A stretch of 64,000 nt of DNA from an uncultured Pelagibacteraceae bacterium (GTDB lineage: Bacteria; Pseudomonadota; Alphaproteobacteria; Pelagibacterales; Pelagibacteraceae). The position numbers were made by a program, and so were the translations under genes. Of this stretch, positions 28,764 to 37,093 are shown in pieces; the stretch's first letter is position 1, and each line of letters opens with the position of its first letter. The stretch spans positions 1 through 64,000 of the forward strand of contig CACGFJ010000003.1 in the NCBI GenBank assembly GCA_902572225.1, given 5' to 3'. The notes under the pieces are model-generated. The model saw only the letters and a program-made list of their open reading frames with translations. It was not told the DNA's origin and did no database searches.

Positions 28764-29213
28764 ATGTTTAAAAAAATTTTTAGCATTCTTTTTATTTCTC
28801 TTTTTTTATCTTCGGTCTCAACAGCCAAAGATAAAATAGATAAAACTATTGATAAAACTACAGACTTTTTGAAATCTATATCCAAAAAAAGTTTGAATAA
28901 ATCTCAAACTGCAGAATTTTTAAATAATTATGCAATAACTTTGGAAGATGAAAGAAATCAAGGTACTGTTACTTATATATTTGATGAAAAGAATTATAAA
29001 AGATACCAAGATGGAAATGTTATTTCAGAAGATGGGTGGAGATTTACAAACCTAGGTAAATTAAGAGTTTTTTCAGGTGATATTAAATTAACTTGGAAAT
29101 TTAAACTTGATAAACAAAACGTAATAGTAATTAAGACTAAATTTCAACCACTTGGAAAGGAGTATCCTTTTACCTATCAATTAAAAGACAAGTTCTTTGA
29201 AAAGATTAATTAA
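28764..29213 (+). CDS. Exported hypothetical protein
   Basis: Signal peptide MFKKIFSILFISLFLSSVSTAKD; no domain recognised. Confidence 0.6.
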   Translation: MFKKIFSILFISLFLSSVSTAKDKIDKTIDKTTDFLKSISKKSLNKSQTAEFLNNYAITLEDERNQGTVTYIFDEKNYKRYQDGNVISEDGWRFTNLGKLRVFSGDIKLTWKFKLDKQNVIVIKTKFQPLGKEYPFTYQLKDKFFEKIN

Positions 29214-29326
29214 TGTCAAAAAGATATAGTGGAAAATCATTTAAAGACTCCAGCGTAATGAAAAAAGCCAAACTTTCTTTGAAGGAGAAAAGAAAAATTA
29301 AAAAAGATAAGAAAAAGAGCAAGTGA
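29213..29326 (+). CDS. Small highly basic protein (37 aa), below the ORF-track cutoff
   Basis: MSKRYSGKSFKDSSVMKKAKLSLKEKRKIKKDKKKSK; TAATG overlap with upstream stop. Confidence 0.5.
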   Translation: MSKRYSGKSFKDSSVMKKAKLSLKEKRKIKKDKKKSK

Positions 29327-29330
29327 AATC

Positions 29331-29359
29331 TTGTTTGCATCAAAAAATAAAAGTAGTAT
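29331..29359 (+). promoter_or_regulatory. Putative sigma70-type promoter for tRNA-Met
   Basis: TTGTTT - 17 nt - TAGTAT, about 18 nt before the tRNA 5' end. Confidence 0.5.
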
Positions 29360-29377
29360 AAACCAACAATTATTTAC

Positions 29378-29454
29378 GGCGGGGTAGCTCAGTTGGTTAG
29401 AGCGCGGGACTCATAAGCCCGAGGTCAGTGGTTCGATCCCACTTCCCGCTACCA
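29378..29454 (+). tRNA. tRNA-Met (CAU), elongator-type
   Basis: GGCGGGGTAGCTCAGTTGGTTAGAGCGCGGGACTCATAAGCCCGAGGTCAGTGGTTCGATCCCACTTCCCGCTACCA; cloverleaf, encoded CCA, anticodon loop CTCATAA. Confidence 0.92.
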
Positions 29455-29498
29455 AATTTAATTCTTTTAATTATTATATTTATCCTTATAAAGATGTT

Positions 29499-30347
29499 AT
29501 GAAACTGTTAGTTAAAGTATTGATATTTAACATAATTTTTGTTTCTGTTTCTTTTGCTAAAGTAGACAGAGTAGTAGATAAATTTTATTCTTCTCTTGAG
29601 GATTTTTTAGAGGAAAATTTTGAGAATACAGATTTCTCAATAAAAAAAATTGATAAAATTAAACCAGAAATTGGAATACAAACTTTTAAGATATTTTCAG
29701 AGGAAAATTCAGATTTATCTTTCTTTCAGGGATCTTTATTTTTACATGATAGCGATAGAGAGACATTTAATTTAGGTTTAGGAAAAAGATATTTATCAAA
29801 TGATGAGAGCGTTCTATTTGGAATAAATGCATTTTATGACCATGAATTTGATTACGAACACCAAAGATTTAGTATAGGTACTGAAATAAAATCATCAATT
29901 TTGGATTTAAACTACAATCACTACATCGCGCAAAGTTCTAACAAAAAAGGAAAGAACAGTAAAAATGAAGAAGCTATTGACGGTTACGATCTAGAATTAG
30001 GAGCGCACCTACCCTATATTCCTTCAATGAAAGCATATGTTAAGGCTTTTGACTTTGATGTTTCTGGTGGAAATGATTTTCAAGGTTTAGAATTTTCTAC
30101 ACAAATAAAAGTTCCAAATTCAGGGTTATCATTGGAGATTGGTCACACAGATTACGATAATCACAACGATCAAAGTTTTATCAATCTTAAATACAGTAGC
30201 AATATAAAAAATTCAGGCTATTCATTCTTTAGTAGAAATGCATTCGAAAAAATTTCTATGAAAGATAGAATGTTCGAAAAAGTTAGAAGAGATAATGTTA
30301 TTAAGAAAAAAGGAGCAGGTTTTACTGTTAAAGCAGGAGGATTTTAA
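29499..30347 (+). CDS. Intimin/invasin-like inverse-autotransporter beta-barrel, without a fused passenger
   Basis: Signal peptide; FFQGSLFLHDSDRETFNLGLGKRYLSNDESVLFGINAFYDHEFDYEHQRFSIGTEIKSS...AIDGYDLELGAHLPYIPSMKAYVKAFDFD matches the IAT-beta pattern; ends in Phe. Confidence 0.75.
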   Translation: MKLLVKVLIFNIIFVSVSFAKVDRVVDKFYSSLEDFLEENFENTDFSIKKIDKIKPEIGIQTFKIFSEENSDLSFFQGSLFLHDSDRETFNLGLGKRYLSNDESVLFGINAFYDHEFDYEHQRFSIGTEIKSSILDLNYNHYIAQSSNKKGKNSKNEEAIDGYDLELGAHLPYIPSMKAYVKAFDFDVSGGNDFQGLEFSTQIKVPNSGLSLEIGHTDYDNHNDQSFINLKYSSNIKNSGYSFFSRNAFEKISMKDRMFEKVRRDNVIKKKGAGFTVKAGGF

Positions 30348-31196
30348 ATGAAAAATATTAAATATTTATTTTTGATTTTATCTACAATTTTTATTTTTGA
30401 GATTTTTAATTCAAAAAGTGCGGAAGCCTGTACAATTTCCTCTGGAGTTGTTTCAGAAGGTGATATTAACAGTGGATGTGATACTGCACCTGCTGAATAT
30501 GAAATTGTAATTTATAAACTATTTTTATGCACAAGTTCTCCAACTGAAGCAACTACTTCATCTACAGTTGTATTAACATCTTGTTCTCAGATTTTTAATA
30601 ATGATAGTGGGGCAACTGCAGCTGTAACTCAAGGAGCAGAAATTAACCTTGATGGAACTTACACAAGACCTCCAAATGGTACTTATACTCATGGATACGC
30701 CTATATGGACAATACTTTCGGTTTAACATGGGCAGGCGAACTTAGTGGTGCTAAGACAGGAACATCAAGTGGAACAGGAGTTTTTTGTGGAACAAAAGCT
30801 GGTTCTGGTACTCATGCAAAAGGAAGTACTCATACTGGTAATTCTGTTTGTGGTGCAAGTGCTATTACACCAGGAAAATTTGTTGAAACATTAGCTCAAT
30901 TTGGTGCACATGATGATGCATTTTCATCAAAAGCTACAGTTAATAATATTAATGGAACAACTGCTAGTATTATTGGATACTTAGTTGATAGCAACGAACA
31001 TAGAGCAGCTAACACAGGTGAGGTTGTAAAGTTAGAAGGTCTTGTGGAATTTGCAGATCCCATAACAGTCACTTCAGGAACAACTTCTTTAAGCATGACT
31101 TTTAATGTTGGAGAAGGTATGCACTTATCAAATACTGGTGCAGACTCACTTTGGATAGGAAGTGGTCCTTTTCAGGCAATAATGACAGCAAATTAA
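30348..31196 (+). CDS. Secreted Ser/Thr/Gly-rich protein with several Cys
   Basis: Signal peptide ending near SAEAC; T/S/G-rich body; ATG directly follows the barrel-gene TAA. Confidence 0.65.
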   Translation: MKNIKYLFLILSTIFIFEIFNSKSAEACTISSGVVSEGDINSGCDTAPAEYEIVIYKLFLCTSSPTEATTSSTVVLTSCSQIFNNDSGATAAVTQGAEINLDGTYTRPPNGTYTHGYAYMDNTFGLTWAGELSGAKTGTSSGTGVFCGTKAGSGTHAKGSTHTGNSVCGASAITPGKFVETLAQFGAHDDAFSSKATVNNINGTTASIIGYLVDSNEHRAANTGEVVKLEGLVEFADPITVTSGTTSLSMTFNVGEGMHLSNTGADSLWIGSGPFQAIMTAN

Positions 31197-31720
31197 TGAC
31201 CAGGAAAATCTAAAAGATTTTCTACTTCATAACCCTTTTTTAAAAGATTATCAGTACCACCAAGATCAAATAAATTAATTACAAAAATAAAACCTGCAAC
31301 CTTGCTTTTTGATATTTCAATTAATTTAGCAGCTGCTTCAGCGGTGCCTCCTGTAGCAATTAAATCATCAATAATTAATACATTATCGCTTTCATTGAAT
31401 GAGTCTTTGTGAACTTCAATTGTAGCTGTACCGTATTCTAGTTCAAAATCAACAGAATGTACTTCTGCAGGTAATTTATTTTTTTTTCTTAACATTATAA
31501 ATGGCTTATCTAAAATATATGAAATAGCAGAAGCAAAAACAAAGCCTCTAGATTCTACTGCTGCAATTTTATCAAACTGGAATTTTTTTGATCTTTCAAC
31601 AATTTGGTTAATACATTCTTTGAATGCTTTTTCATTTTTTATAAGTGTTGTAATATCTCTGAATAGAATTCCCTTTTTAGGATAGTCTTGAATTGATCTA
31701 ATATGTTCTTTTAAATCCAT
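31193..31720 (-). CDS. apt: Adenine phosphoribosyltransferase
   Basis: LKEHIRSIQDYPKKGILFRDITTLI; AVESRGFVFASAISY; VLIIDDLIATGGTAEAAAKLIE PRPP motif. Confidence 0.95.
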   Translation of the reverse strand: MDLKEHIRSIQDYPKKGILFRDITTLIKNEKAFKECINQIVERSKKFQFDKIAAVESRGFVFASAISYILDKPFIMLRKKNKLPAEVHSVDFELEYGTATIEVHKDSFNESDNVLIIDDLIATGGTAEAAAKLIEISKSKVAGFIFVINLFDLGGTDNLLKKGYEVENLLDFPGH

Positions 31721-31748
31721 AAAACTTAATTATAATCTAAAATGTATT

Positions 31749-32621
31749 ATGGCAAATAATAAATTAGCAATTATTGGTGGAAGTGGCCTATATGATGTTG
31801 AAGAGTTTAAAGATAGAGAAACTTTAGATTTAAACACTCCTTGGGGAAAACCCTCAGATTTAATATTAAAAGCAAAATATAATAACAAAGAAATTTACTT
31901 TTTACCTAGACATGGAAAAGGTCATTTTATTTCTCCATCAAAAATAAATTTTAGAGCAAATATTGATGCTCTTAAACAATTAGGTATCACAGACATAGTT
32001 TCTGTTTCAGCCGTTGGATCTTTAAAAGAAGATTTGCCCCCAGGTAAATTTGTTATTGTTGATCAATTCATTGATAGAACTTTTGCAAGAAATAAAACCT
32101 TTTTTGATGATGAAATTGTTGCGCATGTATCAATGGCACACCCAACCTCAAATGGGCTGATGAATGCTTGCGAAGATTCTATAAAAAAAGAAAATATACC
32201 TTATCAAAGAGGTGGAACTTATGTTGTAATGGAAGGTCCACAATTTTCTACATTAGCAGAGTCAAACCTATATAGATCATGGAAAGCAGATGTTATTGGA
32301 ATGACAAATATGCCAGAAGCTAAGCTAGCTAGAGAAGCTGAAATCAGATATGCTTCAGTTTCAATGGTAACAGACTATGATTGCTGGCATCCAGATCATG
32401 AAAATGTTGATGTTCAACAAGTTATAAAAGTACTCTTAGATAATGCCGCGAAAGCCAAAAATATGATTAAAAACTTAATAGAGAACTTTGAAAATCACAT
32501 TGATCCTAATGATCCAACTAATAATTGCTTAGATGTAGCAATAATTACGGCTCCAGAAAAAAGAACTCAAAAAACAATTGAAAAACTTAAAACTATTGCT
32601 GGTAGAATATTAAATAAATGA
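31749..32621 (+). CDS. mtnP: S-methyl-5'-thioadenosine phosphorylase
   Basis: AIIGGSGLYDVEEF; FLPRHGKGHFISPSKINFRANIDALKQLG; VMEGPQFSTLAESNLYRSWKADVIGMTNMPEAKLAREAEIRYASVSMVTDYDCWH. Confidence 0.95.
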   Translation: MANNKLAIIGGSGLYDVEEFKDRETLDLNTPWGKPSDLILKAKYNNKEIYFLPRHGKGHFISPSKINFRANIDALKQLGITDIVSVSAVGSLKEDLPPGKFVIVDQFIDRTFARNKTFFDDEIVAHVSMAHPTSNGLMNACEDSIKKENIPYQRGGTYVVMEGPQFSTLAESNLYRSWKADVIGMTNMPEAKLAREAEIRYASVSMVTDYDCWHPDHENVDVQQVIKVLLDNAAKAKNMIKNLIENFENHIDPNDPTNNCLDVAIITAPEKRTQKTIEKLKTIAGRILNK

Positions 32622-32800
32622 GAATATTTTTTTTTCTAATATTATTTTTATTTTCAAATTTTTCATTTGCAGATCACAAAGATTTTAGTTGTTCAGACCC
32701 ATTTGATGAACCTCCTTGGAATGATATATTTTGTACTAAAGAGAGTGTTAATAATTATTTAAGAGAAAATAATGTCTCTGGTGAGTATTTTTGGAGATAA
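32618..32800 (+). CDS. Small exported protein (60 aa) between mtnP and mtnA
   Basis: MRIFFFLILFLFSNFSFADHKDFSCSDPFDEPPWNDIFCTKESVNNYLRENNVSGEYFWR; signal peptide; ATGA overlap upstream and abuts mtnA. Confidence 0.65.
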   Translation: MRIFFFLILFLFSNFSFADHKDFSCSDPFDEPPWNDIFCTKESVNNYLRENNVSGEYFWR

Positions 32801-33871
32801 ATGAAAATTCAAGGAAAAGAATATCGAACAATATGGTTTGAAAAAAATGTTGTAAAAATTATAGATCAGACAAAGCTTCCACACAAATTTATAATAAAAG
32901 AATTATGTTCAGTTAAAGACGCTATAAATGCTATCAAAACAATGGAAGTCCGAGGTGCTCCGTTAATTGGAGGAACGGCTGCATTTGGATTAGTTTTGGC
33001 TATAAAAGAAAACAACAGTTTAGATTTTATAAAGAGAAGTTCAGAGGAATTAGTTGCATCTAGACCAACGGCTATAAATCTTCAATGGGCAGTACATAGA
33101 ATGAATAATAAATTGTCATTTGTTGAGCCTGAAGATTTATTTAAAGTTGCACTCAATGAAGCTAAAGAAATTTGTAAAGAAGATGAGGGATTTTGTGAAA
33201 GTATTGGTAAAAATGGATTAAAAATTATTGAAGACATATATAAAAAAAAGAAAGATACTGTAAATATTCTCACACATTGCAATGCAGGTTGGTTAGCCAC
33301 AATAAATTGGGGAACGGCTACATCTCCTATTTATCATGCGCACAAAAAAGGAATACCAATACATGTTTGGGTAGACGAAACTAGACCAAGAAATCAAGGA
33401 GCAAACCTTACATCATATGAACTTAATGAAGAAGAAATTCCAAATACAATTATAGCAGATAATACAGGTGGAATATTAATGCAAAGAGGACAGGTTGATA
33501 TGTGTATTGTTGGAACAGATAGAACATTATCTAATGGAGATGTCTGCAATAAAATTGGCACATATTTAAAAGCACTCGCAGCTCATGATAATAAGGTACC
33601 TTTTTATGTTGCTTTACCAAGTTCAACTATAGATTGGAATTTAAAAAACTCTAAAGATATCCCAATAGAAGAAAGAGATCCAAAAGAACTTTCTCATGTA
33701 GATGGAATTAACAAAGATAATAAAGTTGATAAAGTTTTAATATATCCTGAAAAAAGTAAATCATTAAATTTAGCCTTTGATGTAACACCTGCTAAATATG
33801 TTACTGCATTAATAACAGAAAAAGGAGTTTGTGATGCTTCTTCTGAGGGCTTAAAAAAGTTATTTAATTAA
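32801..33871 (+). CDS. mtnA: Methylthioribose-1-phosphate isomerase
   Basis: MEVRGAPLIGGTAAFGL; ILTHCNAGWLATINWGTATSPIYHAHKKGIPIHVWVDETRPRNQGANLTSYEL; IVGTDRTLSNGDVCNKIGTY. Confidence 0.92.
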   Translation: MKIQGKEYRTIWFEKNVVKIIDQTKLPHKFIIKELCSVKDAINAIKTMEVRGAPLIGGTAAFGLVLAIKENNSLDFIKRSSEELVASRPTAINLQWAVHRMNNKLSFVEPEDLFKVALNEAKEICKEDEGFCESIGKNGLKIIEDIYKKKKDTVNILTHCNAGWLATINWGTATSPIYHAHKKGIPIHVWVDETRPRNQGANLTSYELNEEEIPNTIIADNTGGILMQRGQVDMCIVGTDRTLSNGDVCNKIGTYLKALAAHDNKVPFYVALPSSTIDWNLKNSKDIPIEERDPKELSHVDGINKDNKVDKVLIYPEKSKSLNLAFDVTPAKYVTALITEKGVCDASSEGLKKLFN

Positions 33872-35905
33872 TTATCTTAAAGAAGCTGCAATATTTCCAC
33901 CGTCTACGGTTAATACTGCTCCAGTTGATTTTTTTGATATTGCAAGATGATAAAAAGCTTTGGCCACATCATCTGCTTTAACTTCGCTTAACAGTAGATT
34001 ACCACTCATATATTGATCCGTGGTTACTTCTCTTGCCTTTGCTCTTTGTTTAATCATTTTATCATTTAATAAACCACTTCTAATTCTATCAGCATTAACA
34101 CCATTTGATCTAATACCAAGGTGTCCATAATCAACTGCATATTGCTTACATAAATTTAAAAGTGCAGACTTAGGCAATCCATATGGTCCAAAATTTTTAC
34201 CAGGATTAACTGATTGCTTAGATATATTAAATAACAAGCATCCATTTATATTTTGTTTTTTCATAATTTTTACAGCCTCTGAAGCACAATTTTGGTGTGA
34301 AAAAAAATTATCTTCAAAACTTTTTCGAAGTATTTCATCATTAACTTCTGCAATTGATCCACCTATAGCAGTACCAGCATTAGATATCAAAATATCTACA
34401 CCTCCATATATTTCCAAAATTTTACTAAATGCTTTTTTTACGCTTTGTTTGTTAGTTACATCACAATGAATACAAAGATCACTTATTTTTGTCTGTAAAT
34501 CATTTATCTTACTTTTATTAATATCAAGCAAAACAACTTCTGCTCCGTATTTTTTAAATAATTTATAGGTTGCTTTACCAATTTCACCAGTGCTACCAGT
34601 GATAACAACAACGTTGCCTTGCAATTCTTTTTTTGCTTTATTTAATTTTGCTTGTTCCAAGGACCAATACTCAACATCAAATAAGTCTTTTTTCGATAAA
34701 AATTTATATCTGGATGTTTCTTCAACACTTGAAATTACATTGGCATTAGTTTGAGTTAAATCTCCTGCAATTTTTGCAGCTTTTAAGGTATCTCCTACTG
34801 TAAATAAACCAAAATTCTGAATTAGAATTACTCTAGGAGATGTATCAAGCATTACCTTTTTTTCTTTAGTTTTTTTCTTATTAGATTCAAAATATTTTTT
34901 ATATTTTTGCCTATATTCTTTGAATTTTTTTTCAGCTAAATTTTTAAATTCATCTAAAGTACAGTTTGCTTTTGGTGATATTACTAAAGGAAATGGTTTA
35001 ACTCTTATAACGTGATCAGGCGTAGCTGTACCTTCATTTGAGTATCTATTTATATCTTTACCATTAATAAAATAATCTAACTTACTATTTTTTTTAAAAT
35101 TCAAGATAAATTTGTTATCATTTTTTTCAGATAAAAGACCTCTCAATATAGGAGCTATATCTGCAGTTGAGAAATTAAATTTAGTTTTCTTTATTTGTTT
35201 TATTTTTTTCTTTTTTAGTTTGGTTAAAGTTTTTTCAGCATCAGATATATACTTAATCATTAAACTGTAAGCATCTTTTGCATTATCAGCAAATGTAAAA
35301 ATACCGTGGTTTAACAAAATTAAACAGTTTATATTTGGGTTTTTAGAATAAACTTCATTTATTTTTTGCGCTAATTTAAATCCTGGCATTACATAGGGTA
35401 CTATTGCAGTTTTTTTACCAAATATATTTTTTGATAGAATTTCTCCATTTGGTCTATTAGTAATTTTCATAATTGCATCTGAATGAGTGTGATCGACGAA
35501 TTTAAATGGTAAAAATGCATGTAAAAAAGTTTCAACTGATGGATTGGGCGATTTTGTATCTATCAAATTTTTTTTTTGAAAAGCAACCATGTCATCATCA
35601 GAGAGCGTTTTCTTTTTTTTCATAGCAAGCAATGGATTTAATTTAACAGCTGGCAAACCCGCTGGTTCAATTTCAGCCATATCCCATCCGCTCCCTTTTA
35701 CGCAAAGAACATCATAATATTTACCATCTATATCTTTGATTTTTGTCTTAACTGATGTATTGCCACCACCATGCAACACCAATTCTGGATTTCTTCCTAA
35801 AAGCCTGGTTGTATAAACTCTTAAAGCCATATCTTCAGAATGACCTAATTTCTTATACTTTTTAATATATTTTTTAGCTTCGTTTTCTGACCAATTGTTT
35901 TTCAA
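33872..35905 (-). CDS. Bifunctional class II aldolase / short-chain dehydrogenase fusion (RhaD-like)
   Basis: N-terminal class II aldolase (VETFLHAFLPFKFVDHTHSDAI, LLNHGIFTFADNAKDAYSLM); C-terminal SDR (VVVITGSTGEIGKATYKLF, ISNAGTAIGG, YGLPKSALL). Confidence 0.9.
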   Translation of the reverse strand: MKNNWSENEAKKYIKKYKKLGHSEDMALRVYTTRLLGRNPELVLHGGGNTSVKTKIKDIDGKYYDVLCVKGSGWDMAEIEPAGLPAVKLNPLLAMKKKKTLSDDDMVAFQKKNLIDTKSPNPSVETFLHAFLPFKFVDHTHSDAIMKITNRPNGEILSKNIFGKKTAIVPYVMPGFKLAQKINEVYSKNPNINCLILLNHGIFTFADNAKDAYSLMIKYISDAEKTLTKLKKKKIKQIKKTKFNFSTADIAPILRGLLSEKNDNKFILNFKKNSKLDYFINGKDINRYSNEGTATPDHVIRVKPFPLVISPKANCTLDEFKNLAEKKFKEYRQKYKKYFESNKKKTKEKKVMLDTSPRVILIQNFGLFTVGDTLKAAKIAGDLTQTNANVISSVEETSRYKFLSKKDLFDVEYWSLEQAKLNKAKKELQGNVVVITGSTGEIGKATYKLFKKYGAEVVLLDINKSKINDLQTKISDLCIHCDVTNKQSVKKAFSKILEIYGGVDILISNAGTAIGGSIAEVNDEILRKSFEDNFFSHQNCASEAVKIMKKQNINGCLLFNISKQSVNPGKNFGPYGLPKSALLNLCKQYAVDYGHLGIRSNGVNADRIRSGLLNDKMIKQRAKAREVTTDQYMSGNLLLSEVKADDVAKAFYHLAISKKSTGAVLTVDGGNIAASLR

Positions 35906-35994
35906 TGTTTATCCTCGATAAATTATTATAATAGTTTTTTGTTTGAAAGAAGTAAAAAATTTCGTTAGTTAAAAAAGATATTTATTAGATTCTT

Positions 35995-37035
35995 ATGGAA
36001 AAAGTTGGAGAACATATAACACTGGATATAGTAGGAACTAAAAAGGAATATACTCCTGAATTTTATGAAAAGTTAGTTTATAAAATTGCTAAAGCAGCAA
36101 AAGTAACAGTTTTAAAAATCTCTAAATATAAATTCGAGCCACAAGGATTTACATTGGTTGCTTTGCTTGCTGAAAGCCACATTAGTTTTCATACTTTCCC
36201 AGAAAAAGAAATTGTAAGCTTTGATTTTTTTACATGTGGAAAAGTATCACCAAAAGTTTCTCTCGATATAATAAAAGACGAGATGGAACATACAAATATC
36301 ATAATTAAAGAATTTAATAGAGATACTATTGATCTTTATCATGACAATTATAGTTCTCCAGGTTTAAAAAAATCATATGTTGTTAATAGAGTTTTAGAAA
36401 ATTTTAAATCTAAAGTTGGTCAATATATTGAAATACTTGATTTAGAACAATTTGGAAAAGCTTTATTTATTGATAATGAGATACAAGTAGCTGAAAGTGA
36501 TGAACACTTATATAGCTCAACCTTTGTAAATTCAGGTCTTAATTTAAATTCAAATAAAGAAAAAGCTGCAATTATTGGTGGAGGTGATGGTGGTGTTGCA
36601 AGAGAATGCATTTCACAAAACTTTGGCTTTATAGATTGGTATGAATTAGATCCTGAAGTTGTTGATGTATGTGATAAACATTTAAGCAAAATTGGCGAGA
36701 AAGCTACTGAAAAGAATTCAGTTAAATGCGTATGGGGAGATGCTTTTGAAAGTATTAAATCTGTTAAAGACAATACTTATGATCAAATATTTGTTGATCT
36801 AAATGATGATCAATTTTGTATAGATTTGGCTGCAAAAAATATGTCATCTTTAGAAAGAATTTTAAAACCTAAAGGTGTAATTACTGCTCAAGTAGGAAGC
36901 CAAGACAAAAAACCAAAACAAGTTGAAAATTGGTTAAATGTTTTTAACAAAAATTTTGGAAATACAAAACTTTCAAGAGTTTATATACCAAGTTTCGATT
37001 GTTCTTGGAATTTTTCCTCGTCAATAAATCATTAA
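35995..37035 (+). CDS. AdoMet decarboxylase (SpeD) - spermidine synthase (SpeE) fusion
   Basis: SpeD core ALLAESHISFHTFPEKEIVSFDFFTCG (pyruvoyl Ser at codon 36175-36177); SpeE core QYIEILDLEQFGKALFIDNEIQVAESDEHLYSSTFV, AAIIGGGDGGVARE. Confidence 0.9.
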   Translation: MEKVGEHITLDIVGTKKEYTPEFYEKLVYKIAKAAKVTVLKISKYKFEPQGFTLVALLAESHISFHTFPEKEIVSFDFFTCGKVSPKVSLDIIKDEMEHTNIIIKEFNRDTIDLYHDNYSSPGLKKSYVVNRVLENFKSKVGQYIEILDLEQFGKALFIDNEIQVAESDEHLYSSTFVNSGLNLNSNKEKAAIIGGGDGGVARECISQNFGFIDWYELDPEVVDVCDKHLSKIGEKATEKNSVKCVWGDAFESIKSVKDNTYDQIFVDLNDDQFCIDLAAKNMSSLERILKPKGVITAQVGSQDKKPKQVENWLNVFNKNFGNTKLSRVYIPSFDCSWNFSSSINH

Positions 37036-37093
37036 TTTTTCTTTTTAAAACAATAATTTTATGAAATAATCTTCAAAATTTTTGGAGGAAAAA

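Noticed and set aside
36420-36773. 117-aa minus-strand ORF inside speD-speE fusion
   Set aside because: Ser/Pro-rich antisense translation of the conserved spermidine synthase domain.
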